Shown here piece by piece: positions 7,241 to 14,885 of a stretch of 18,812 nt of DNA (position 1 is the stretch's first letter; the number at the start of each line of letters is the position of its first letter). The DNA lies in NCBI GenBank assembly GCA_003222935.1, contig QHXL01000050.1, forward strand, positions 7,540-26,351, in the 5' to 3' direction. The notes under the pieces are model-generated. The model did no database searches. It worked only from the letters and a program-made list of their open reading frames with translations, and was not told where the DNA came from. Source of the DNA: Acidobacteriota bacterium (GTDB lineage Bacteria > Acidobacteriota > Blastocatellia > Pyrinomonadales > Pyrinomonadaceae). The translations under genes and the position numbers were made by a program.

Positions 7241-7717
7241 CTATTCGGGAAAGTGTGCGTTTACGTAAGCTACCGCTTTCTCTTTTGTGTTGAGCGATGA
7301 AATAAAGTCGGTGTTACTGAAAGCCCAGACGACGTGGTCTTTGACGAATTCCGCGTAATCATCTCCAGGCGTGTAATCGTCGTTCATTAATCCGAGTTTT
7401 ACTGAAACGCGCCGAAGCGTCGCCTCATCAGCAGTCTGCGTCGCCGCTTGATAAAGCTTATGTTTGTCGTCGTCCGACATTGAGCTCGAAGAACTCGATG
7501 AGTTCGATGAGTTCGACGAATTGCTGTCGCTGTTTGAATTCCGGTTAGTACTTGCGTTCGAATTTCTATTGGTATTGGAGTTTGTATTGAAATTGTAGGT
7601 GGAGCGGGTACGAGTTGGCATTAGATACCAAATCAAAACGCCAGCAACAATCACAACCACCAATCCCAAACATCCGGCACCTCCACATCCGAGAGCAATT
7701 TTCGTGTTCTTTGTCAT
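7241..7717 (-). CDS. Membrane-anchored protein with Asn/Ser-rich linker
   Basis: A 158-residue protein in three parts. Residues ~9-33 are one membrane segment (GCLGLVVVIVAGVLIWYLMP), so the rest is probably outside the membrane. Residues ~41-80 are a low-complexity tract of Asn, Ser and Thr. Residues ~80-158 are a folded-looking domain ending DFISSLNTKEKAVAYVNAHF. Asn-rich spacers of this kind are common in exported proteins of Blastocatellia, and this is one reason for the taxonomic guess. AAGG is 9 nt before the ATG. It lies 27 bp after the ferredoxin/MBL gene and 57 bp before lepA, so the three may be co-transcribed. No function is recognised. Confidence 0.75.
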   Translation of the reverse strand: MTKNTKIALGCGGAGCLGLVVVIVAGVLIWYLMPTRTRSTYNFNTNSNTNRNSNASTNRNSNSDSNSSNSSNSSSSSSSMSDDDKHKLYQAATQTADEATLRRVSVKLGLMNDDYTPGDDYAEFVKDHVVWAFSNTDFISSLNTKEKAVAYVNAHFPE

Positions 7718-7744
7718 TAGATCAGCCCTTCCAAACAGTAAGTT

Positions 7745-8620
7745 TCAATAGCTCTTCATCCAACTAATACACCGGTTGAGATGATCCTTCATAACACCTG
7801 GCTCAGCATGATGCATCTGGCCATGTCCGGGTAGCACCCATTCAAAATCGAAATCCAAAAGTTTCTCCATCGATCGAATCTGCTCAGGCCAGGAATACCA
7901 TGCGACGCTGCGAAAAGCGGTCAGTGTTTCCCGGGCGGGAGACCATGCCAGGTGATCACCAGTGAACAGAAATTTACGCTTGTAAAGAAACACCACGTGA
8001 CCACGTGTATGACCCGGCGTTGGAATCGCGACTAGATCCTCGCCAACTTCGATCAGGTCCTCACCGTCAATAATGAGTTCGACTCCAAGTCGGGATGCAC
8101 CATCGGATCTATGCATGACCCGTGTGCAGCCAAACTTATTTCGAAACAATTCGTGCGCAGCGATGTCGTCTTTATGAGTGAGCAGCATGCTCGCAACACC
8201 GCCCATCAGGTCGATCTGTTTGACAAGCTGCGAGGCAAAACGCGGCGAATCGATCAACACGTTGCCGCCTTGAGCTGCCGGCCTCTTTATCAAATAACTC
8301 CAACCACCAAAACTAGCCTCAGCAGTAAAACCGCAAAAATACACGTTCTCATCGATTAGCATCGGAAACGCATCAATGCCGAGATGAGCATCATGTTTTT
8401 CGGTGGCGCCAATCGATCCCGTCGGACACGAAACCAGGGCCATCATCGCCAGCCTGGTTTCGTGTTCGTTGTCCGGCTGATGATGAACACTGCACTGTTC
8501 GCCGTGATCGCGGAAAACTGTGGGTGCAAGCTGACTACACGTGTCGCAATCAATACAGGTGGAATCAACGAAGAAATCACCTGGCACGTTCTCAGGTAAG
8601 CGTTGTTGCAGATTCGCCAT
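7745..8620 (-). CDS. Ferredoxin-fused MBL-fold metallohydrolase
   Basis: A 291-residue fusion. Residues ~13-75 are a one-cluster ferredoxin: Cys22, Cys25 and Cys28 (CIDCDTC) with Cys65 (SCPTGSI) can bind one [4Fe-4S]. Residues ~85-291 are a metallo-beta-lactamase fold: THKDDIAAH at 148-156 (first metal motif), TPGHTRGHVVF around His204, FTGDHLAW with Asp222, and VLPGHG with His266. The first motif has Lys where the classical HxHxDH has its second His; I recall that as usual in the ferredoxin-MBL subfamily of bacteria and plants rather than a local mutation. Substrate and redox role are unknown; hydrolysis of a thioester or similar bond is typical of related MBL proteins. The gene follows the palindromic element at 8677-8820 and leads into the Asn-rich protein and lepA. 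Confidence 0.88.
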   Translation of the reverse strand: MANLQQRLPENVPGDFFVDSTCIDCDTCSQLAPTVFRDHGEQCSVHHQPDNEHETRLAMMALVSCPTGSIGATEKHDAHLGIDAFPMLIDENVYFCGFTAEASFGGWSYLIKRPAAQGGNVLIDSPRFASQLVKQIDLMGGVASMLLTHKDDIAAHELFRNKFGCTRVMHRSDGASRLGVELIIDGEDLIEVGEDLVAIPTPGHTRGHVVFLYKRKFLFTGDHLAWSPARETLTAFRSVAWYSWPEQIRSMEKLLDFDFEWVLPGHGQMHHAEPGVMKDHLNRCISWMKSY

Positions 8621-8780
8621 GGTCGAATAGCCGACTAGGCATCATGGGGTATTGGTAGGAAAGGTTCAAGTGAGGGTGTCCGAAATGTCCGATATGCTTC
8701 AGCTTGTCGTCACTCTGTAAAAAAGGGATTAAATCAGCTAGCGAAATGTTAAGTATCAGGCCGGCTTCTTCTTTCGTCAC
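8592..8780 (-). CDS. Doubtful 62-aa ORF inside the palindromic element
   Basis: A GTG-started frame reads MTKEEAGLILNISLADLIPF and ends 29 bp inside the MBL gene. The first ~20 residues faintly resemble the helix-turn-helix start of excisionase/antitoxin-type proteins (TxEEAAxxLxVS). Its start codon lies next to the right arm of an inverted repeat and its middle is read through the left arm, where the sequence becomes His-rich (KHIGHFGHPH). No good ribosome binding site is seen. It may be a remnant carried by the repeat or a chance frame. Confidence 0.18.
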   Translation of the reverse strand: MTKEEAGLILNISLADLIPFLQSDDKLKHIGHFGHPHLNLSYQYPMMPSRLFDHGESATTLT

Positions 8781-8820
8781 GACAAGCTAAAGCATATCGG
8801 ACATTTTTCATATCGGACAT
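8677..8820. repeat. Long imperfect palindrome with duplicated end motifs (MITE/REP-like)
   Basis: Positions 8683-8710 and 8779-8806 form a 28-bp inverted repeat with one mismatch (the inner half reads GCTTCAGCTTGTCGT on the left and ACGACAAGCTAAAGC on the right) around a 68-nt loop. Outside it the end motif is doubled on both sides: TGTCCGA at 8677-8683 and 8686-8692, and CATATCGGACAT at 8793-8804 and 8809-8820. It fills most of the gap between the response regulator, whose stop codon it touches, and the MBL gene. Arms this long at such high identity are far from chance. A non-autonomous mobile element, a REP/BIME-type element or a structured 3' end of the upstream operon are all possible. 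No U-run of a classical terminator is evident. Confidence 0.75.
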
Positions 8821-10199
8821 TAGATTCCGAAATCGTTGATCAGACGATGGAGGTAGGAGCGGCTGATTCCTAGCTTCTTTGCTGCCGCCACTTTGTTACC
8901 GCCTTCAGACTGCAACGCGCCGAGTATCATTTTTTTCTTAACTGCCTCGACAGCGCCTTCTAATGTCGATTCATCTTGAGAGTCTATCCCAGGCAAAATA
9001 CGCAACATCTTTTCCGGAACGAATTCGAGACCGAGTCCTTCGCCGTTACTCAAAACGACCAGCCGCTCCATTAAATTCTCTAACTCCCGGACGTTACCTG
9101 GCCATTCATACTCCTGCAGTACGTCGATCAGTTTTGCCGACAACTCCGGCGTCGCATGTCCGTATCGTTGTGCAGACTTCGCTGCAAAATGAGCAGCAAG
9201 AATTGGGATGTCGTCCTGACGTTCACGTAACGGCGGCAGCACCAGGGGAACAACATTCAACCGGAAAAACAGATCCTGACGAAATCGGCCCTCTTCCACT
9301 TCCTTCTCGAGATCCCGATTCGTCGCTGCAATTAATCTGATATCAACCGCAAGGGTTTTGTTACCACCAACTCTTTCAAAAGAACGTTCCTGCAAAACTC
9401 TCAGCAACTTGACCTGGACCGTCTGACTTAGATCACCAATCTCATCGAGCAGCAACGTTCCTCCGTTCGCCAATTCAAATCTTCCTTTACGAGTTTGTGT
9501 TGCTGAAGTGAAAGCACCCTTTTCGTGACCAAACAGTTCTGACTCGATTAGTGTTTCAGGTAGCGCGGCGCAGCTCACCGCCACAAACGGACCCGACGCA
9601 CGCGGACTTTCTTCGTGTATCGCCCGGGCCAGCATCTCTTTGCCGGTCCCGTTCTCTCCGCTCAATAAGACAGTCGCACTGGTAGCAGCAACTGAGCGTG
9701 CCTGCTTCAAGACTTTTTCGAGCGCGGAACTTGCGCCAAGCAAGTGTATGAAACCGGGAGGTCTGGAAAGCTCTTCACGTAAACGTCGATTCTCGATCTC
9801 GAGAAGACGCATACGCGCGGCCTGGTTAACGATGTGCAGAAGTTCAGCAGGGTCGAGGGGCTTTTCAAAAAAACCATAGGCGCCACGACGGACAGCTTCA
9901 AGCGCTGCTCGCTTTGAGTCGCTGCCGGTGATTACTACAACCTGTAATGGCGGTTCTTGTGCGCGGGCAACATCGATGAGCGCGAGACCTTCACCGATAT
10001 CATCTATGTGTGGTGGTAAATGAAGATCACTTACCACAACTTCAATGTCTTCTTCGTGGATTAGTGCACAGGCCTCTTCCCGTGATGACGCCTGCAAAAC
10101 TCTGTAGTCAGTGTTGAGCGCCCAATATAGTCCACTGCGCACAGAGTCGTCGTCATCGACAACCAGAACTGTCCCGTTGACCTGCGCCGCACTAGTCAT
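8820..10199 (-). CDS. PrsR-like sigma-54-dependent response regulator with GAFTSA loop
   Basis: A 459-residue NtrC-class regulator. The receiver domain (~10-130) has the acidic cluster DDDD at 15-18, phospho-acceptor Asp58 ([10 protein letters not shown]), TGSD and the FFEKPLDP Lys. The AAA+ domain has Walker A GENGTGKE, the L1 loop [17 protein letters not shown], Walker [13 protein letters not shown] and the arginine-finger region. A Fis-type helix-turn-helix ends the protein ([20 protein letters not shown]). The receiver features ([26 protein letters not shown], then [10 protein letters not shown]) resemble PrsR of the PEP-CTERM/exosortase system. The L1 loop is GAFTSA, not GAFTGA. It follows the kinase gene after 122 bp and is its likely partner. 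Targets cannot be told; no convincing -24/-12 promoter was found here. Confidence 0.9.
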   Translation of the reverse strand: MTSAAQVNGTVLVVDDDDSVRSGLYWALNTDYRVLQASSREEACALIHEEDIEVVVSDLHLPPHIDDIGEGLALIDVARAQEPPLQVVVITGSDSKRAALEAVRRGAYGFFEKPLDPAELLHIVNQAARMRLLEIENRRLREELSRPPGFIHLLGASSALEKVLKQARSVAATSATVLLSGENGTGKEMLARAIHEESPRASGPFVAVSCAALPETLIESELFGHEKGAFTSATQTRKGRFELANGGTLLLDEIGDLSQTVQVKLLRVLQERSFERVGGNKTLAVDIRLIAATNRDLEKEVEEGRFRQDLFFRLNVVPLVLPPLRERQDDIPILAAHFAAKSAQRYGHATPELSAKLIDVLQEYEWPGNVRELENLMERLVVLSNGEGLGLEFVPEKMLRILPGIDSQDESTLEGAVEAVKKKMILGALQSEGGNKVAAAKKLGISRSYLHRLINDFGI

Positions 10200-10265
10200 T
10201 TATCGCAAACTCAACTTCCAGAGATGCACACTTGTCCACTTACGGAAATAATGCCGGGCAGGAAC

Positions 10266-10282
10266 CGCAAGGGGAACTTGCG
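10266..10282. other. Small hairpin between kinase and regulator genes
   Basis: CGCAAG and CTTGCG form a perfect 6-bp stem with a 5-nt loop in the 122-bp gap between the kinase stop and the regulator start. There is no T-run, so it is not a normal terminator. It could be an RNA processing or stability element, or chance. Confidence 0.25.
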
Positions 10283-10321
10283 CAACCGGAATGTTTAGAA
10301 GAAGGGATGCCGCACTCCTTC

Positions 10322-12175
10322 TTAGTTACGCGAGTCGTGAGAGGCTGATGGTAGCACGACGCGAAAAGTCGTACCAGCACCTTCACTCGACTCAACTTCG
10401 ATGAGTCCGGCGCTCGCTTCAACAATCTCGCGGCACGTGTAAAGCCCTAGTCCAACTCCATTTCTCTTCGTTGTCGAGAACGGTTTAAAGAGACGAGACT
10501 GGATAAACTCTTTACTCAGTCCCGGACCTGTATCCGATATCGAAAACATCGCCGCTCCCCTGGTGGTGACACCCGCGTCGATCGAAAGTTTGCCGTTCTG
10601 TTCAGCCATCGCCTCGATTGCGTTCAGGATAAGATTTTCAATCACGTTCTCGATGCGGTCGGGATCCACGTAGGCAAACAGATGCCTGGGCAGGTTCGTT
10701 TCAATCGTATGTTTGCTGCGCAAAGGCTCGGCAGTTTTGGCAGCAACCCGTTTGATTATCGGAATGAGGTCGACGCTCTTAGGTCGTGGATGTTCACCGC
10801 TCAAACTCGTTAACGGTCTTGAAAGGCGGGCCACAAGCGCCTTGAGTTTGTCAGTCGCGCTGGTCAGTGACTTCATCGCATCAACACGAAAGTCAGCGTT
10901 GTCGAAATGCTGCTCCATGTTGCCAACGATCAAAGAAAGCGCTTCGATCGAGTTTTTCAGATCGTGTGTGAGCATGGCAGACAGTCGCGCAAATGTCTGA
11001 AACTGTCGCGACTCTTCCTCGCGTGCAATCTGGGCCCGCATCTTCTCCGTCATCAGGTTGATACTGTCGGCAATGACCCGGGCGTCATCACTCGACTTCA
11101 ATTCGATACGACGATCGAGTTCGCCCTTGGCAATCGCCGTCAGGCCTTCCTCCACGCGTTCAATTCCGTGTGATTTCTTTTGCACGTGATGAGAAAGAAG
11201 CAATGCGCCGGTCAAACCACCAGCTAGCGCGAGAGTTAGACCAATGATTCCCCAGGAGTGTGCTCGTTGTGTGTATTGAGACCGGTCGTAACCTACAGCG
11301 AGCCCAAAATTCCATTGCGGGAGCGGGGAAAAAGCCGTGATGAACATTTGGTTGTTAGCCGCAACAAAGGTTTGCATTCCTGACTGGTTCCTGCTGAGCG
11401 CTTCAGCAATCGGCAGAAACTCCGGAAGCGCGCTGCTGACAACCTTGTTGTTAAGAGCTTGCGTTGGGTGGTAGACAAAACGAGCTGACGAGTCGATAGC
11501 CGCAACGAATGATCGCTGCGAGGTTGATGAATTCTCATTCGCACCCAACACTCGTGCTGCCTCGGCAATAACTTCAGTTAGATCGAGTTCTCCGACCAGG
11601 CTGCCTACGACGTCTGTATTTTGAATGGCTGTAACTGGAACCGAACAGCGCAGAGTGGAACCTCTTAACTCTACGACGCTTTCTTTGCCGATCGTAATTT
11701 GGGGAGGCGTGACTGGCCCACCGTTGAGGACAACAACCGGTGGATCAATTCGATAAAGTTGATCGGTAACTTTTAACTGAAAAACCGAGACACTCTTTAG
11801 ATCAAAAACTGCTAGCCGTTGAAAGCGTCCGAAACCACGCAGCAAATCAGTAAGACTGTCGGAAACACCTTTGGTCGAGAAATCCTCGCCCGGGTCTTGC
11901 GCACCAGGAAACTCTGCTTTTGGATCGACTCTTCGTACCCCTAGCCTTTCGCGTAAAGGCGTCGAGTATGCCGCGCGTCGAAGATTTGACTGTTCGTTTT
12001 GAAGTCGTCGATCTATTTCACCTGACAGTGAGTTGAGATCATGCTGCGCCTGAAAACTCAAGGTGCTATCAACAGTTCTCAGTCCGTTCCAATAATTGAG
12101 CACCGCGAGCAACAAGAGAGGTATCAGGCAATAAGGCAGGTAAGTAAGATTGTACTTAGCGTGAAGGGGCATCAC
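10322..12175 (-). CDS. PrsK-like membrane sensor histidine kinase
   Basis: A 617-residue kinase. One membrane helix is at residues ~10-29 (TYLPYCLIPLLLLAVLN) and a second at ~303-325 (WGIIGLTLALAGGLTGALLL), enclosing a ~270-residue extracytoplasmic sensor, probably Cache-like. A HAMP-like linker follows (EGLTAIAKGELDRRIEL). The phosphorylation site is in FARLSAMLTHDLKNSIEALS (His404), and the ATPase domain has NLILNAIEAM (N box), SDTGPGLSKEF (G1) and GVGLGLYTCREIVE (G2). The HDLKN box and the region after it resemble PrsK, which fits the PrsR-like regulator next to it. PrsK kinases usually have many N-terminal helices and a GAF domain; this one instead has a two-helix sensor. GTG 12175 or ATG 12172 may be the start. 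It lies 20 bp after the CysQ-like gene. Confidence 0.88.
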   Translation of the reverse strand: MMPLHAKYNLTYLPYCLIPLLLLAVLNYWNGLRTVDSTLSFQAQHDLNSLSGEIDRRLQNEQSNLRRAAYSTPLRERLGVRRVDPKAEFPGAQDPGEDFSTKGVSDSLTDLLRGFGRFQRLAVFDLKSVSVFQLKVTDQLYRIDPPVVVLNGGPVTPPQITIGKESVVELRGSTLRCSVPVTAIQNTDVVGSLVGELDLTEVIAEAARVLGANENSSTSQRSFVAAIDSSARFVYHPTQALNNKVVSSALPEFLPIAEALSRNQSGMQTFVAANNQMFITAFSPLPQWNFGLAVGYDRSQYTQRAHSWGIIGLTLALAGGLTGALLLSHHVQKKSHGIERVEEGLTAIAKGELDRRIELKSSDDARVIADSINLMTEKMRAQIAREEESRQFQTFARLSAMLTHDLKNSIEALSLIVGNMEQHFDNADFRVDAMKSLTSATDKLKALVARLSRPLTSLSGEHPRPKSVDLIPIIKRVAAKTAEPLRSKHTIETNLPRHLFAYVDPDRIENVIENLILNAIEAMAEQNGKLSIDAGVTTRGAAMFSISDTGPGLSKEFIQSRLFKPFSTTKRNGVGLGLYTCREIVEASAGLIEVESSEGAGTTFRVVLPSASHDSRN

Positions 12176-12195
12176 GTTCGCAGTCTATCGAACAT

Positions 12196-13038
12196 TTAGA
12201 CCGGGTGTCTGCCAAATTCGACGAGCAGAGGCGCCAGCGTGTCGATGATTAAATCGTGCGAAGCTCCGTTGCTTGCCACCAGGCCATTTCGGTTTTGGAC
12301 TTCGGGCACGTTGTAGTTGAGTGGTTCGCCAAAGAGGTCGGTCAGACGTCCACCTGCTTCCGTGAGGATCAACTGCGGCGCGCAGGTATCCCATTGCTTG
12401 GTTCGCGGTGACAGGTGAATGTAAACGTCGCATTGGCGTTCGACTAACAGACCAATCTTTATGCCAACCGATCCTCTTTGAATTTCCTCTTTGAAACCCA
12501 GTCGCGATACGACTTTGTTCATACGCGGGCTGCGATGTGATCTACTTGCCGCGAGACGCATGCTGCCGAGAGTTTGTTTTTCGGAAACATGGACCTGCTC
12601 AAGACCGCTTTCACGTGATTCCACCCAGGAACCTGATCCCAGTACCGCGTGATAAAGAACACCGGTGAGTGGTTGATAAACGATGCCAACAACACATTCC
12701 CCGTTCTCGACCAACCCGATCTGAACGGCGAAGTCGCCATTGCCCGCGATGAAGCCGCTTGTGCCATCGAGCGGGTCAACCATCCAGACGCGTGACTTGT
12801 TCAAACGTCGCTGAGTATCGATCGACTCTTCGGCGAGAATTCCATCGTCAGGAAATTCGCGGGCAAGCCTGGTTACGATCAATTCATTCGCGATCTTGTC
12901 CGCTTGAGTCACAGGTTCTACGTCGTCGTCGTAACTTTTCTGTTCAATATCGAGCGGGCCTTCATAGTGTTCGAGAATTGCGCCGCCTGCCTCACGCGCA
13001 AGCTCCACCCCGACACGAAGTTCATAATCGTACTTCAT
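12196..13038 (-). CDS. cysQ: CysQ-like 3'(2'),5'-bisphosphate nucleotidase / inositol monophosphatase family
   Basis: A 280-residue member of the lithium-sensitive phosphatase superfamily. Metal-binding residues are Glu70 (GILAEES), Asp88 and Asp91 (WMVDPLDGTSGF, the family signature) and Asp217 (KQWDTCAPQLILTEAGG, second signature). The KQWDTCAP and DPLDGTSGF forms and the length favour CysQ, which hydrolyses 3'-phosphoadenosine 5'-phosphate to AMP, over inositol-1-phosphatase, but the two are not reliably separable by eye. It starts 4 bp inside the decarboxylase gene (ATGA overlap) with AGGTGG upstream, so it is translationally coupled. PAP is the by-product of sulfotransferases, and one is encoded at the left end of this window; a functional link is speculative because housekeeping sulfate assimilation also needs this enzyme. 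Confidence 0.8.
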   Translation of the reverse strand: MKYDYELRVGVELAREAGGAILEHYEGPLDIEQKSYDDDVEPVTQADKIANELIVTRLAREFPDDGILAEESIDTQRRLNKSRVWMVDPLDGTSGFIAGNGDFAVQIGLVENGECVVGIVYQPLTGVLYHAVLGSGSWVESRESGLEQVHVSEKQTLGSMRLAASRSHRSPRMNKVVSRLGFKEEIQRGSVGIKIGLLVERQCDVYIHLSPRTKQWDTCAPQLILTEAGGRLTDLFGEPLNYNVPEVQNRNGLVASNGASHDLIIDTLAPLLVEFGRHPV

Positions 13039-14510
13039 CGAGAGTTCACCACCTGCTCTGCTGCTTCTCGAATAACCTTCAGCGTCTCATCGATGTCAGA
13101 CTTCGTGGTCCTGAAATTCGTGATGCACGCGCGCAATGCGAATTGGCCCTTTACCGTGGCGTTTGAGACGTACGCTCGTCCACCTTTTTGCACGGCGGCA
13201 AGTATCGTCGCATTCAACTGATCGAGATCAAAGTCTCCGTGCATTGGCACATAACGAAAGCAACAAATACTCAACTCCACCGGCGATAGCAGTTCAAAAT
13301 CCTCAGCGTCTTCAACAAGCTCACCAAGGTATGCAGCGAGCGCAATGTCTTCACTTATCGCTTTTGCAATTCGACGTACGCCGTAATATCTAAGCGTCAG
13401 CCAAACTTTCAATGCACGAAACCGACGCGACAGCTCAACGCCATAGTCCCAGTAAGCAAAAGTTTCGTCGTCGCGGAGTCCGTGCACCTTAATATAGTCA
13501 GCGTCTTCGGTATTGAACGCCGCTTTCGCAGTAGCCTCGTCGCGAAACAGAAGACAACCAGCGTCGACTGGAACATAGAGCCACTTGTGCGGATCGAGTG
13601 AAACGGAATCTGCCAGCTCGAGTCCTTTAAATAGATCCTTACTGCCATCGTCCAGAATACCCGGCGCGCCGTAAGCACCATCGACGTGAAACCAGAGATC
13701 AAACTCACGTGCGACAACAGCAACCTCGTTGAGCGGATCAACTACCCCGGTGTTTACAGTTCCGGCGCTCGCAACAACGCAGAAGGGTCGAAACCCTTGC
13801 TGCAAATCCGTTTCAATCCGTGCACGCAAGTCAACGACGTCAATGCGCTGCCGCTCGTCAGTCCGCACTGTTCTTACGTGATCACGTCCAAAACCAAGTA
13901 TGTCTGCCGCCTTGGCGATCGACATGTGGACTTCATCAGACGCATAGACTGTTAGCGGTGGACCTGAGTTCCACAGTCCTTTCCGCGCGGCTTCAGGTCC
14001 GGACTTTCTTCGGCTCGCAATCAAAAGCGCGTTCAGGTTGGCCATCGACCCGCCACTCGTCAGCAGACCTTTAGCATCGTCGTCGTAACCAATCAACGAT
14101 CCCAACCACCGGCCAACTATCTTCTCGATCTCTGTACCGGCTGGTCCGGAACGCCAGCACGTAATGTTTGCATTTAGCGATGAAGCAATCAGATCGCCGT
14201 AAGCGCCAATCGGCGTCGAAGGCGATGCTACATAACCAAAGAAACGTGGATGTCCATTGTGACGACTGAGATCAATAATGGTCTGACACTCTTCGATAAG
14301 TCGTTCAAGCGGAACTCCGTCGGCTTCGAGTCGCGCATTCACCCGGGCGGACGTTTTGCCCGCATGGTTCGGAGCAAGCACATCACGCTCGGCGACATTC
14401 GTAAAATATTCAGCAACTAACTTCGTCGCCTGCGCTGAAATTTCATCAAGTGCTTCAGCAGAGACGTCGAGGGCTGACCTGGTCCGAAGTTTAGTCGTCA
14501 CTTTACTCAT
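13035..14510 (-). CDS. Group II PLP-dependent (aromatic-type) amino acid decarboxylase
   Basis: A 491-residue enzyme of the AADC/tyrosine/glutamate decarboxylase group. Seen in order: HPRFFGYVASPSTPIGAYGD (87-106, substrate side), LLTSGGSMANLNALLIASRR (149-168, phosphate binding), His195 (SDEVHMSIAKAA, stacks on the PLP ring), ASAGTVNTGVVDPL, Asp277 (WFHVDGAYGAP, pyridine nitrogen) and the Schiff-base Lys309 (SLDPHKWLYVPVDAG). All catalytic residues are present, so it should be active. The HPRFFGY and DPHKW motifs fit decarboxylases acting on aromatic L-amino acids, but the substrate is not certain. Its start overlaps the end of the cupin gene by 8 bp (ATGAGTAA) and its stop overlaps the cysQ start, a sign of one operon. 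Confidence 0.9.
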   Translation of the reverse strand: MSKVTTKLRTRSALDVSAEALDEISAQATKLVAEYFTNVAERDVLAPNHAGKTSARVNARLEADGVPLERLIEECQTIIDLSRHNGHPRFFGYVASPSTPIGAYGDLIASSLNANITCWRSGPAGTEIEKIVGRWLGSLIGYDDDAKGLLTSGGSMANLNALLIASRRKSGPEAARKGLWNSGPPLTVYASDEVHMSIAKAADILGFGRDHVRTVRTDERQRIDVVDLRARIETDLQQGFRPFCVVASAGTVNTGVVDPLNEVAVVAREFDLWFHVDGAYGAPGILDDGSKDLFKGLELADSVSLDPHKWLYVPVDAGCLLFRDEATAKAAFNTEDADYIKVHGLRDDETFAYWDYGVELSRRFRALKVWLTLRYYGVRRIAKAISEDIALAAYLGELVEDAEDFELLSPVELSICCFRYVPMHGDFDLDQLNATILAAVQKGGRAYVSNATVKGQFALRACITNFRTTKSDIDETLKVIREAAEQVVNSR

Positions 14511-14853
14511 TTCCGGTTAATGCCCGGCTCTTTGATGGCCCGGGAGCGATCGCGATAAGCACTGAAAGCCGTTCCGCGCCGGTATTGACGATGCCGTGCG
14601 GCACACCAGCAGGCGCCACTACAACTGTACCTGGCCCAGCAATCCGCTCCTCGTCACCCACGGTAAAGGTACCGCTCCCATTGAGTACCATGTAGAACTT
14701 GTCAGCGCCGGCATGAGCGTGAACCGCTTGCGTTTGAGTTGGTTCGAGACAGTTCATTCCAATCATGACGTGCTCGCCCTGCCACAGAGTTGCTTTGAAA
14801 AACTTCTCCGGATTAACACCTTCAAAGTCATGCCAGTTAAGGAAGTGAGACAT
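14503..14853 (-). CDS. Small cupin-domain protein
   Basis: A single-domain cupin of 116 residues. Motif 1 is AVHAHAGADKFYMVLNGSGTF with two His in HxH spacing; motif 2 is GPGTVVVAPAGVPHGIVNTG with the third His, so three metal-binding His are present. ATGs at 14859 and 14853 both fit the frame. I chose 14853 because AGGA is 7 nt before it and only 1 nt before the other. Small cupins can be dioxygenases, isomerases or metabolite sensors; nothing decides here. It heads the operon with the decarboxylase, CysQ-like enzyme and kinase/regulator pair, and is only ~32 bp from the divergent reductase start. Metabolism of an aromatic amino acid or amine is a guess from the neighbour. Confidence 0.82.
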   Translation of the reverse strand: MSHFLNWHDFEGVNPEKFFKATLWQGEHVMIGMNCLEPTQTQAVHAHAGADKFYMVLNGSGTFTVGDEERIAGPGTVVVAPAGVPHGIVNTGAERLSVLIAIAPGPSKSRALTGNE

Positions 14854-14885
14854 TGTCATATCCTAATGGTAACATCCGACCAACC

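Noticed and set aside
8677..8820. CRISPR array
   Set aside because: Only two facing copies plus doubled ends and no regular spacers; an inverted repeat, not an array.
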